Of a stretch of 64,000 bases of DNA, positions 23,180 to 32,885 are shown one piece after another (the stretch's first letter is position 1; each line of letters opens with the position of its first letter). This DNA comes from Hemileia vastatrix (lineage: Eukaryota > Basidiomycota > Pucciniomycetes > Pucciniales > Zaghouaniaceae), in assembly GCA_030280995.1 (NCBI GenBank), contig JASXTE010000004.1, positions 17,437,185 through 17,501,184 of the forward strand. Reading direction: 5' to 3'. Position numbers and translations under genes: made by a program. The notes under the pieces were generated by a model. That model was not told the DNA's origin. It did no database searches and was given only the letters and a program-made list of their open reading frames with translations.

Positions 23180-23880
23180 TTTTAAATTTTTTTGAATTTT
23201 AGAAATTTTTTTCAAGATCTTTGCATTTTTTTTTGAATTTTTTGAAGTTTTTTAAATTTTTCTGAAGTTTTATGAGTTTTTTAATTTTTTTAAAATTTTT
23301 TATAATTTTTTAACCTTTTTTGTATTTTTTTGAATTTTTTACATTTTTTTGATGTTTTTGGTTTTTTTTGCAGTTTTTTGAATTTTTTCTCACTGTTTTA
23401 ATGCTTGAATTGAACTTAAAGTCATGTGTTAAAAAGACGCAGTTTCTTTTCAAGCACATGACTTGAATTGTGATTGAAGTCACATGCCAAAAAGACACTG
23501 CCTCTTTCAAGCACAAGGCTGGAATCCAATCCCTCAGTGCAAGTCGTTAGATGGACCACAAGAAATATGATTCTGTAAAAATTTGTGGTCAATCTGGCAA
23601 CTTGCACTAGAGGAATTGGAATCAAGTCATGTGCTTGAAAAGACGCTGTCTTTTTTTGGCATGTGACTAGATCCCTATTCAAGCAGTAAAACAATGCCAA
23701 AAAAAACATCAGGTCCAAAAAATTCCCCAAAAAATTGAAAATATTCACCAAAAATTCAAAAAAATTCACAAGATCACAAAATCATTCAAAAGACATCAAA
23801 AATCTTATTTTTTTAGAAAGAAATTCTAGAAAATATAAAAAAAATTAACTCAATTAAAAAATCTATAAAAAGTGTCTAAA
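23180..23880. repeat. Foldback palindrome with very short loop
   Basis: A core of about 92 bp (23475-23566) is the inverted partner of 23579-23671, with only about 12 bp between. Both contain CACATGCCAAAAA, CAAGCACA, CCAATCC/CCAATTCC, GTGCAAGT and GACCACAA in mirrored order. The pairing weakly extends outward into a T-rich left arm and an A-rich right arm to about 23180 and 23880 (GTTTTAATGCTTGAAT mirrored by GTTTTACTGCTTGAAT). A third copy of the 44-bp hairpin unit lies at 23420-23463. It abuts the H1 terminus. Confidence 0.75.
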
Positions 23881-23890
23881 CATTAATAAT

Positions 23891-23920
23891 AGGGGGTCTC
23901 AAACATTACCAAATATGCCA
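23891..23920 (+). repeat. H1 left terminal inverted repeat
   Basis: It reads AGGGGGTCTCAAACATTACC and continues AAATATGCCA. It pairs with 32367-32396 (one mismatch in 30). The preceding AATAAT repeats after the right end. Confidence 0.85.
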
Positions 23921-24230
23921 CAAAAACATGCCACAAAATAGGGACCAAACCCACCATCAAAAAATGAAATACACCTGCCCTGGACAGGTGTATTTTAACA
24001 GTGTATTTGTCCCCATAAATGTCTTCTTTTGTGTCAAACAAGTCATCATGATTATTCAGCACTAGGTACAAAGACACCATCACTAGGTACAAAAGGGCCG
24101 ACACCCAGATTTTTTTCACCTAATCCTTAAAGGCTTATTCATATGAGCAAGGTATATGACTTTCCAGAGCTTAATCAATCCCATAATCATACACTTACCC
24201 TTAATCTTTACCAATTTTCACTAACATAAC

Positions 24231-25441
24231 ATGCCACTTTCAGTCCACCATCAACTTGAGAACACTTCTGCAGCTGTAGCTCTTGATCTAATGGTTAACT
24301 CTGATACTAATTCTGATGCATAACTTGACTTTAATTTTATGTGAAAAATGTTGGAGAACCACTACTTATTCCTAGAACACCTTACATATGTTTCCAATCT
24401 CAATATCACCTTGATATTTTTTCCAACATTCCTGAAGCTAGCTTTCAACAGATTTTTTGTACACCTTTTCTTGGCTTTCTTAGTTTACTTGAATTGATTA
24501 AAGATCATTACATTTTCAAAAATAATTCTCTTTGTCCTCAAAGAGATCCAGGTATTCAAATATCTGTGGCACATTTCTGTTTTGGCTCAAATGGTAATGG
24601 TGCAGAATTAACCCGTCTTGAAAACATCTTCCAGCTTAATCAAGGAACAGTTCACCTTTATACAAAGTGAGTCATAAATGTGATTCTTTCTTTTGAAGCT
24701 CAACTTCTAAAATGACCCAGTAAAGAAAAAATGTTGGAGAACTCTCAGGTGATGCATAAAGAAGGTTTTCCTGGCTGAATTAGTTTTGTTGATGGTACCA
24801 CCATACCCTTGAGTCAAAAAACTGCAAGAGATGGAAATAGCTATTTTGATTGCAAAAAAAGGTGATATTTTTTCTCTTGAAGTTTCAAACAAATCTCATA
24901 TTATTCTTTTCCTTTTTTAAGGTACTAAATAGATCTTCAATTGTTTTGTGATATTAACAAGAAATTCATTGCTTTTCATGCTGGATTCCCTGGTGCTTGC
25001 CACAATTCCTCCATATTTCAGCAAATGAATATTTCTCATTATTCTCAATAGTTTTTTGATGATAACCAATATCTTTTAGCAGAATCTTCTTATTCAAATG
25101 GTGTTTATGTTATCCCTGATTCCCATGGGACTGTTGATGAAGAAAGTGAAAAATCAAGATTCAATACTCATCTAGCGAAATTTCATGTTAGGATTGAGCA
25201 TGCAATAGGGATACTGAAAGGCTAATTTGCTTCTCTATGAGAACTAAGGACTCCACTCTGTAAAAAAAATGAAATGAAGGTTACTGTAGACTGGATTACT
25301 GCTTGTCTTATATTACACAATCTTCTTGCTGACTTAAAAGATGGATGGAATGAGCTTTATGAAGATGAGATTCCTGATCCACCTCCACCATTAGAATCTA
25401 GAAGTACTTCATCATCTCTACCCAGTTCTATGCATGCCTAA
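24231..25441 (+). pseudogene. PIF/Harbinger transposase (DDE), broken
   Basis: The N-terminus at ATG 24231 (M-P-L-S-V-H-H-Q-L..) is followed, after a frame change, by a helix-turn-helix-like region (I-K-D-H-Y-I-F-K-N-N, G-S-N-G-N-G-A, G-T-V-H-L-Y-T-K). The catalytic domain has F-V-D-G-T-T-I-P-L (first Asp, about 24790). A 60-nt intron (24862-24921, in frame) follows. The second acid is in L-L-A-E-S-S-Y, where Glu replaces the usual Asp; then H-V-R-I-E-H-A-I-G-I-L-K-G (third Glu). The end is at TAA 25439-25441. About seven in-frame stops are present. It would cut and paste H1-type termini; inactive here. Confidence 0.85.
24862..24921 (+). other. Intron in the transposase gene
   Basis: Donor GGTGATATT at 24862 and acceptor TTTTTTAAG ending at 24921. 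Joining the flanks restores the K-K-R-Y block that links the first catalytic strand to L-Q-L-F-C-D-I in this family. 60 nt. Confidence 0.65.
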
Positions 25442-25499
25442 ATACTACCAATCACCCTTTCTCACTTTGAGGGCCTTGATTAACTGATTTAAAATTTTG

Positions 25500-26563
25500 T
25501 TTTTTGTGTAATAATATTTGTCAATGAAATCCCCAAGTTTTTCAGTTTCATTTGTTTTGGTTCAGTTCCCAGACTTGATATCACATAACATTTTCAAACC
25601 CGTAACATCTCTAAGATTCTGTCTAACTAAGATATTTCATCTTCTCTTCATCACTAACTTCTGTTATTCATTGTTGATTCTGATACTTTTCACTTCACAG
25701 CACCCAAAGTAAGTCATTCTTTCATTTTTTGAATTTAATTGCTAATTGAAATGTCTTTTTTCTTGTCTCTTCTTTTGTTTCTTTTTTTATCATATTTTTG
25801 TTTATATTTCTGATTTATCTGTTCTTATTTACATTTCCCTCCTTTTTCCCCTTTTTTTTGTTCTCTATCATTTTCAATCTTGATTTATTGACTTTTTGGT
25901 GTTTTTTGGTCATTTTTAGGCATTTTCACTTTTTTGGCCTTTTTCTTTGCTAAATCACTTGGAAATCATTTGGAAACAATTTGGAAAAATTTTCTGAGCA
26001 CTTTCAACTTACTTTGAAGTGTTTTTGGCCTGTTTTTGGTATTTTATTTTGTTAAAAGCTTCCAGAAACATTTTCCAAGCATTCCTCAGTGAATTCTGGA
26101 TGTTTTTAGGTTATTTTAGGTCTATTTTTTCCATTAAATCAATTCAGAAATGCTCAGAAACCATTCAGAAAAATTTTAAAAAGCATCCTAAAGTATTTTT
26201 AAGTCATTTTGGTACTTTTTTTGCCACTTTTTGCCACTTTTTTGGCATCCTTTTGGCACTTTTCTGGCAATTTTTGGGGAAGTTTTAGGGGACTTTCAGG
26301 ACACTTTTTTGGAAATTTTTGGAACACTTTTGAAGTCTTTAAGGACACATTTGTGGAAACTTTTGGAAAATTTTTTGGGTACTTTTGGAACTCTTTTTGG
26401 AAACCTTTGGGGCTCTTTTGTTGAACTTTTGGGACTCTTTTCTGGAAATTTTTGGGACTATTTCTTTCAGGTAGTTTGAGAAGAGCTTTTTAGGTAAGTT
26501 TCATCCAATTTTGATTATTTTTTTCTATTAGATTGATATCTTTTCATTTTCTTTCAGAAAAAA
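25500..26563 (+). promoter_or_regulatory. Upstream exon and G/T-rich 5' intron of the TET-like gene
   Basis: Conserved between H1 and H2. A short exon ends at the donor near 25708 (CCCAAAGTAAGTCA; CAAGGTAAGTCA in H2). A strongly strand-asymmetric tract follows, rich in T and G and poor in A and C (about 25850-26480), made of degenerate units such as TTTTTGGAAACTTTTGGGAC. Then come AG acceptors (TTTCTTTCAG) and the coding start at 26564. All three plus frames are open for long stretches because the units lack stops. I read this as non-coding. Confidence 0.55.
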
Positions 26564-27123
26564 ATGTCTGAGAATCTAGAATCAACTAAAAATAAAGAGA
26601 TGTCTTCCTCAAACTCATCCCTTTCTTCACTTACCTCAATATCTTCATCTTCTCTTTCTTTACTTTCTTCAATATAATTTCTTCCAAAAACTGGTCAAAG
26701 TTAGAACTACATAAGAGAAAAACAATTTTTTTTCCAAATTTATTGGCAGTTCAACTGGCTCCAGTTACTTCAAAACTAGATTCTTCCAAAAAAAAAAAAG
26801 TTTTCTAAAAAACTACTTGAAAATACAAATTTTTTTTCTGAGCCTATAACCAATAAAATATTAAAGTCAAGTAACAATGAAGAAGATAAGACTGAAAATA
26901 AAAAAAAATGCTTTTGTTACTAATTCTTTCAAACTTCAATTTATTTTTGAGGTTCACTCATTTGAAGAAAATACAAATGAAACGTTTCAAAATTTATCAG
27001 ATCTTATTTTGACTTTGTATCAAATTGCCTTAGCTCACCAACCTTTATCAAACAAAAATATTCTTCAAGGTTTCATGTATGGTATTGGTTGTATACCAGG
27101 ATATGACAAAGGTTTTTCACTCA

Positions 27124-27176
27124 GTAAGATTATTTATAGATGAATTAATATAAAACAATTCTTATTCTTTTTACAG
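27124..27176 (+). other. Intron 1 of the TET-like gene
   Basis: Donor TCAGTAAG at 27124 and acceptor TTTTTACAG ending at 27176. Splicing keeps the frame (S-L-S-I-Y-S-L-L). 53 nt. Without splicing the frame ends at a TGA inside the intron. Confidence 0.75.
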
Positions 27177-27739
27177 GTATTTATTCTTTACTAAGAGATC
27201 TTACTGCCAAAGAAATAAAACAAGATTTAAAAAAATGGGACTCCTTGTCAACATTCAACCATTTTTTTGCTCATCAATTAAAGAATCTATGTCAACATGT
27301 TTTTAAATCTAATCATGAATTGGCAAAACGGTTTAGAATTCCTAATTGGAAAGATGCAGAATGGTTAAAACTTGTTGATGATGATATTTTTTCTTCTAAT
27401 GTCATGGTAACCTTTGGTGGTTTTTATAAAAAAATTCACATGGATGAAAATAATCTCAACTTGCTCACATTTTAAATATTCTCATACTTTAATCCAAAAA
27501 CTGATCTTCCTATCCCCTCACCCTCCTCATCTACAAAAGGCCATGGTCTATACTTTCCAAACCATTGATGCATTATTGAATTTGCAACAGGAAATGGAAT
27601 AATTGAAAAAATTTGGTATTCAAATCTTCATAATCACCATACAACTAAAGCACCACCTAGCTTAGAAACCTGTGAAGAATTCAAACACTTTGGATGTTCT
27701 TTTCAAATCAATAGGGAGCTGGTAAATAGGATTGATAAG

Positions 27740-27850
27740 GTAAGAAAAAAAGGTGAGGTAAAACAAAAAACATTAGGTAGAAAAAAAAAGTATGTGGTGT
27801 AATATAGGTTGTCAAATTTTATTTTTATTACACAAATTAACATTTTACAG
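27740..27850 (+). other. Probable last intron of the TET-like gene
   Basis: Donor AAGGTAAGAA at 27740 and acceptor ATTTTACAG ending at 27850, giving a last short exon that ends in TAA at 27875-27877. The donor is conserved in H2 (AAGGTAAG). Reading through instead gives a stop at 27800, so the exact C-terminus is uncertain. Confidence 0.5.
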
Positions 27851-28078
27851 GTCATATATGATAATCTAATTACCTAAATTAATGAGCCATAAGACTGTGT
27901 GTTGTATAACAGTAATCATGAGGAAATTTTTTTTCTCATGAGGTTCATGTATACATTTGTGTTTGATTTCATTTACTTTGGTCACAGACAATTTCAACTC
28001 ACATTTTTACTTGAGCTGTCATTAATTTAGGTTTGGTAATTACCTTTTAAGACTTTTTTACATGTTAATTTATGCAAT

Positions 28079-28330
28079 GAACATAAATTTTGGAAATCTA
28101 TGCCCCTACTTCAATAAATTCCAGGGGAGGGTATTGTCATTTTTTTGTCATAAATTTTTTTCTAACTTAGAAAAAAATTGGTGATCCTCAGCCCCTTTTA
28201 TGGTAAATAGCAGTGGAGGGTATTTTCAAAAAAAAATTTTGACATAAATTTTTTTGACTAATAAATAATTTGGTGGTCTGGACCCCATAATATAGTAAAT
28301 TTCAGGTTAATTTGTTGACAAAATCAACTT
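28079..28330. repeat. Three diverged ~90-bp tandem units
   Basis: Units start near 28079, 28148 and 28240 with [AG][AC]CATAAATTTTTT. They share a [GT]G..[AT]C...[CA]CCC[CT] block, an AGTAAATT[CT]/AGCAGT block and GGGTATT. Part of this array is also present, inverted, in H2 (18790-18910). Confidence 0.55.
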
Positions 28331-28428
28331 GCATACTTTGCTTCCATAAAGATTCTTGGTCTACTAAGATCCATTTTCTCTAAAAACCAAAGTATATTTC
28401 AAGTTTTGTTTTCCCCAGAATATTTTAA

Positions 28429-28689
28429 ATGAGTACCTCATCCAGTATTGAAGACTATTCTAACAAGGGTTATCAGCTCACATATCAATACTCTAAACCT
28501 TGCACAAGGTGCAAAAAATCTAATCATTATTGTTTTAAAAATACAGTAGTTTAAGCAAGAGTCAAAGCATGTCAAAGCTTCCATTGGCCTCATCTAAAAT
28601 GTGATGTTTTAAAACTTATTCCTGAACCAAAATCTCAATTCATAAGCTTAAAATTTTGGACTGACAAGGATAAAAGAGATATTTTTTAA
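28429..28689 (+). pseudogene. Small Cys-rich protein, possible zinc-binding motif
   Basis: ATG at 28429, TAA at 28687, one internal TAA at 28552. The residues include C-T-R-C-K-K-S-N-H-Y-C and, after the stop, a C-Q-S-F-H-W-P-H-L-K-C block: two Cys/His clusters separated by a short basic linker. The spacing resembles fungal Cys-cluster DNA-binding segments. It may be the first part of one gene with the coiled-coil frame at 28995. The family is not recognised. Confidence 0.45.
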
Positions 28690-28994
28690 GAGTATTTCAT
28701 TATATTTCATTATTGGAATAGATAAATAAGACAAAGATTATTTAAAATGAAATATATTAGTCCACTGAAGATAATTGAAAAAGAATTCTCAAACCTGAAA
28801 AGATATTATTTATTATGAAGAGGAAGATTCATAAAAAACTTATTTTTCAAGTGAGAAATCTGGTGAGTTTGGAGAAATACCTTACAAATATAAAATCGAG
28901 ACTCAATAAAAAAAAGTTTTTTAGCTAGAAAGCAGTCATAGAAATTTCATTCTTCAAGTATTATATTGCATAAAAATGCAAAAGAAAAGAGTCT

Positions 28995-29246
28995 GTGGAT
29001 GATGATAGTATTTGGGAACAAATAAAAGAAAGTGATAAATCAAAGACAAAAGAAAAATTCCTAAATGTAATTGATGAAAAAATAGAAAGTATGATTGACA
29101 GATTAGGATCTAGATTATTAGATATAAGTAGTTTAGTTAGACAAAAAAATGTTGAAGAGTTTAAAAATCTAAGGAAGGAGATATGTGAATTGTTGGAAGA
29201 ATTTCATGTTGATATTAAAGAAGAAATTCAGAATGAAATGTATTAA
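28995..29246 (+). pseudogene. Coiled-coil segment, possibly the end of the Cys-rich gene
   Basis: An 83-codon frame without an ATG start (it opens just after a TAA near 28970). The content is heptad-rich and charged (I-K-E-S-D-K-S-K-T-K, V-E-E-F-K-N-L-R-K-E-I-C-E-L-L-E-E-F). It lies downstream of the Cys-cluster frame on the same strand, so it may be the C-terminal coiled coil of that product, joined by splicing I cannot define. Confidence 0.4.
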
Positions 29247-29519
29247 TATTTACATAATTTTAACTAAAGAAAGAAAATCTTTAATATCAGCATTTGATTT
29301 ATTTTCATTAACACAGGCAAGTAATAAAGCTTTATTTCCTAATTTTTCAGCATCGAGTTGCTTCATTTTTAATTCATCATCCTAAAACTGAATTTTAGCA
29401 TTTTCCAATTGGAATTGATTATTTTTGAGTTTTTCATCATCCTCTCTTTGAATCCTAACCTTCTCCCTTTCCAAATCTAAACAGTCTTTCTCAGGTTATA
29501 AAAAAATTTCTTCCTTTGA

Positions 29520-30960
29520 TTGTGAATGAAACCACTTCTTTTACTTAAAAAGTAGTTGACTTTGTGGCATTCCACATCTGGGTAGGCCAATTAGGTAAAA
29601 ATTTGTTTTAATATTTGTTGAAACAAAATTATGGTGTTACCTGGTGTTAATTCAGTCGTTATGGATATTTTTGGATTGATTTGTGGAATTTTGAAATGGT
29701 TATATGATGGTATTTTTATTGTGATTTGATGGTTTCATTGATTTGGTAATGGTTTCACTGGATTGTGGGGAGGATTCTCCAACTTTAGGTATTTTCTGGG
29801 GCTCTTTTAGGTTTTTTTTCAAAGATTAGTAGCAATTTTCTGGATTATAAGGCTGGATATTTGGAATTTTGGAAGGTGATTATTATCATTGGATATCCCA
29901 TATTTTTCTCTATCTTTTATTTCCTGATAGTTTTTTATCATATATTACTTTTTTCTTAGTGTTTTACTTGATTTAGTGACTTATAGTATTATTGGTGGAT
30001 ATGGTGTGCTGATGGAATGGCCACTGAGCTCCAGTGCTCCGGTGCACTCTGGTTTTCTCCGGTGATTTTCCAGTGCAAAAGCGAAGTGTACTGGAAAAAT
30101 TCCGTCATGGTGGCAAAATTATCTCACTCTGGAAAAATTAGCTCATTATGGCAAAAAGAGCTCATTGTGGAAAAATTTGCTCACAATGGGAAAGTCTGGT
30201 CACTGGGTTAAAGTTTTGTCACAGTGCCAAAGTTTGGTCACTGTACCAAAGTTTGGTGACTGTGGAAAAATTTGGCTATTGTGGCAAAATTTGGTTAGAA
30301 TTTATTATGCTTATTAGATCAATAGTTTATTGTAGATACTATGCATGTAGGGTATTGTTGGAAAGGTCTGGAGATGGAGAATCAGATAGGAAAGGGGGAG
30401 AATCTCAGTCTTCTACATTTTTTTGTCTCTTTAGTTTCGATAATAAGGGTCTTTTTTATAATTAACAATATTTTAACATATAACAACAATTATAATAAAA
30501 AATATCAACATATAGGGTACCATTGGATAGCTCTCATCCTGTGGGAGTCAAATTTATTTCTTTTCTTATATAATTTATAAAATAAAAATATAATAAAGTA
30601 CACTTTTTAATTTTGGTGGGAAACTGGATAAACCTGGGGCAGTCCTTTAATAAGGCACCTTTGAACAGGTCATTCCAAGGGTAGTTTCTGCAGTACTATA
30701 CTATACTTTTCAGTCGCTGGGGCAAGTTTTGCAGCTTGCTCTAAGTATTTTCTGTGACTAGTATCAGTTTAATCTGGTATTAGGTTTTTGTTTTGGGAGT
30801 GTAATCATTGATTTCTCTCAGATTTATTATTAAATATATGTTTTTAATTTCTTTCAAAGTTATTCAATCAGGATTTCATCTATTTCACTCTTCAAATTGA
30901 TCTTCAAGCTTAGTTAATTGAATTTTATGTTTACTTAGAGGGACAGGGATTTCTTTTTGT
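29520..30960. other. Insertion of unknown type within the Myb-like gene
   Basis: The two halves of the minus-strand Myb-like gene flank this segment. It has no sustained open frame apart from that created by the 19-bp minisatellite (30096-30297), and is G/T-rich on the plus strand. No LTR pair, terminal inverted repeat or target duplication could be fixed by eye. Confidence 0.4.
30096..30297 (+). repeat. Degenerate 19-20-bp minisatellite, about 10 units
   Basis: Successive units read CTCATTATGGCAAAAAGAG, CTCATTGTGGAAAAATTTG, GTCACTGTACCAAAGTTTG, GTGACTGTGGAAAAATTTG, GCTATTGTGGCAAAATTTG and similar. Consensus is about GTCACTGTGGCAAAATTTG. Units differ at several positions, so the array is old. 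The frame open across it from 30148 is a by-product of the repeat. Confidence 0.8.
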
Positions 30961-32366
30961 CTTTCTAACTCCTTTGGATTCTGCTTACAGCAAGGCGACT
31001 GTAAGAGTCTTTCTACAATGTTCTACAGTTTTTTCATGAGACTCCAACTTCATGATTTTAATTTGTGCTTTTTCTTTTTCTGAAACAATTTTAACTTTTT
31101 AGAGTAAGAGAAATAAATTAAGAAAAATTCTTTAGTCAAAACAAAAGTAAAAAGTAAAACCTTGTTTGCATTTATTAACAATCTCCCCATAAGCAGAAAA
31201 TACAGCCTTTGACGTTGATTGAGTTGTCCCAAAACTAGATGAAGCTCTTAGCTTAAGTCTATTTCTAGGAGGGTTTAATTCTTTATCATCTAATCTTTCA
31301 TTTTCAGCTGCATCCTTAAAAATTTCTAGATTTGATGAGGCTTGGGTCTGGTTTATACATGGGGATTAAATCAGAACTACAAAAGAAAAAATAATAGAAA
31401 AGGTAGTTTAGTCTTACTACCATGGGCACATCAAGCTTGATGTCAGAATACACATATGGCTGTCCAAATTCTGGAGAGTCAATTGAAGGATCTAAAGGAA
31501 AATCCTGACTATTTGTATGAGACTCAGCAATTCTTGGGCCTTGATTCATGTGCAAGGGGTTGACATTGGGCCTTTGTCCAAAGAGTTCATCAATTTGATC
31601 ATAAAGAGGACACATAGAGTTGATTTTTTCTGAAACAGATGTGATTCCATGCTTTTCATCATCTTTTTTAACTCCAAACCCAGTTGAAGAGGAAGCCATC
31701 TTTGCTTTCCTGTATTTTTTTTGATAGTTTTTGAATATTTCCCTCATTTGCTTTTTTTTCAAATCCATCTTACCTTTAGTTTTGGATTTCAACTCCACTT
31801 CAATTTGATGAAAGCCACTCAATTTTGATGCAGGTGGATAACCAACTTGAGTGGACTTTTCACAGCCAAAACAGGCATCAAAATTAAATTTAATTTTCAG
31901 CCAGTTAATTACAATCTGAAGGTCAGACAGTTTCAATTGAGTAAATTTTTGAGAAGTATACTTTGGGAGAGACACGATAAATTAACCCTAAAAAAGAAAT
32001 TAGTGAAAAACAAAAATTTTGTTGAAGAAAAAGAGAAACTAACAAAGATTTTAGATATTTATGATGCCTTCTATAAAAATATAAGGTTGTGAGTATGGAA
32101 ATTTGAGCAGGAGAATTTTCTAAAAAACAGAATAAAATGTAATAGACTTACTGTGGTGTGAAAGAGAAAAATTTGATTTGGAAATTAAATTGGGGAGAAG
32201 AGTTGTGAAGTGGAGTATATGGGTGAGGATGGAAGGAAGTTGATGTGCAGCTGATTGGGAGGATGTGGGTACTTGTGTGCTGAGTTGTGATTAAGAGAAT
32301 TTTATAAAAGTAGGATATATTTGACACAAGGTTTGAGACCCCAAGTACCAAATCAGCCATGTTTCA

Positions 32367-32396
32367 TGGCATTTTTGGTAATGTTTGAGACCCCCT
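32367..32396 (-). repeat. H1 right terminal inverted repeat with subterminal echo
   Basis: It reads ..TTTTTGGTAATGTTTGAGACCCCCT, the inverse of 23891-23920. A second GGTTTGAGACCCC lies 53 bp inside (32329-32343), and a GCCATG-TTT-CATGGC hairpin lies between the two. Confidence 0.85.
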
Positions 32397-32885
32397 AATA
32401 ATTTTTTTTAAAAAAAGGTTACATCAAAAGGAGGCACACAGCATCCATTTTTTTAAGACATGAAATTTTGAAGAATGATAAAAAATTTATGAAAAATATA
32501 GGTTATAGTAACTTTTTATCCAAAATAAATTCTTTATATAATTCCTATTGAATAATGTGCAATTATCAGCTTCATAAATTAAAACTGAAAAAAAATTATG
32601 ATTATGGGGTATCATGTGAAGGAAAAAAGCAACAATGAGTGCTAAATATGACAAAAAAATTTATTTCATGAACACATAAAGATAGTCAAAAATTCAGGAA
32701 GCGTTTCAGTTTCTTTTGATAAAACTTAGGCATTTTTAATAAAACTAAGTTGGCACATTGTCAGCCCTTTCTTAGCCCCAAGTTGGGCCTAGTGGGGGCC
32801 CCAGGAGGTGAAAAAAGGGCTAATAAAAATTTACACAGGATAAAAAAGGTTCAAACTGTAAGTATTTATGGAGCTAGACAAAAAT
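32397..32885. other. Spacer between H1 and M1
   Basis: AT-rich with no gene. A locally GC-rich patch (TAGTGGGGGCCCCAGGAGG near 32790) stands out but has no partner in the window. Confidence 0.5.

Larger units (their letters stand above)
26564..27877 (+). pseudogene. TET/JBP-like 2-oxoglutarate Fe(II) dioxygenase, broken
   Basis: It starts at ATG 26564 (Ser-rich N-terminus, stop at 26678, then degraded to about 26900). The body is open from 26907. A 53-nt intron (27124-27176) is in frame. The core has W-D-S-L-S-T-F-N, then F-Y-K-K-I-H-M-D with the Fe-binding H-x-D at about 27437, F-x-I-F-S-Y-F, G-L-Y-F-P-N-H and I-W-Y-S-N-L-H-N-H-H-T-T with the distal His near 27630. This is the layout of fungal TET/JBP enzymes, which oxidise 5-methylcytosine in DNA. 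Two in-frame stops (TAA at about 27472, TGA at about 27557) lie in the core. A last intron is at 27740-27850. The family call rests on motif pattern only. Confidence 0.7.
29250..31975 (-). pseudogene. Myb/SANT-like accessory gene of H1, interrupted
   Basis: The N-terminal part (31975-31430) reads as the Myb/SANT-like protein paired with fungal Harbinger transposases: an L-S-D-L-Q-I-V-I-N-W-L helix, a basic I-F-K-N-Y-Q-K-K-Y-R-K-A block, T-G-F-G-V, I-N-S-M-C-P-L-Y-D-Q-I-D-E-L-F-G. A further exon-like part (31315-31140) is Ser-rich. The C-terminal coiled coil is at about 29510-29250 (E-R-E-K-V-R-I-Q-R-E-D, K-Q-L-D-A-E-K-L). About 1.4 kb of unrelated sequence lies between. In the Harbinger family this protein helps the transposase bind the termini and enter the nucleus. 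Confidence 0.65.
23891..32396 (+). mobile_element. H1: 8.5-kb PIF/Harbinger transposon with TET-like cargo
   Basis: The termini are inverted repeats beginning AGGGGGTCTCAAACATTACC at 23891, mirrored at 32396, and matching for about 30 bp with one mismatch. The direct repeat AATAAT flanks both ends (23885-23890 and 32397-32402). Inside, on the plus strand, are a PIF/Harbinger transposase (24231-25441), a TET/JBP-like oxygenase (26564-27877) and a Cys-rich/coiled-coil region (28429-29246). On the minus strand is a Myb-like gene (29250-31975), interrupted by about 1.4 kb. All genes are broken. Classical Harbinger elements carry only transposase plus a Myb-like gene, so the oxygenase is extra. 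Confidence 0.8.

Noticed and set aside
23422..23769. A 115-codon minus-strand protein.
   Set aside because: The frame runs through the foldback hairpin and its A/T-rich arm. Its residues just mirror the inverted repeat.
26019..26479. Three overlapping Phe/Leu/Gly-rich open frames that could look like membrane proteins.
   Set aside because: They come from the G/T-rich degenerate repeat tract, which lacks stops in every plus frame. The composition is repetitive and the inverted copy in H2 does not keep a frame.
30148..30465. A 105-codon plus-strand protein with repeats.
   Set aside because: It is created by the 19-bp minisatellite; outside the array it ends quickly and resembles nothing.
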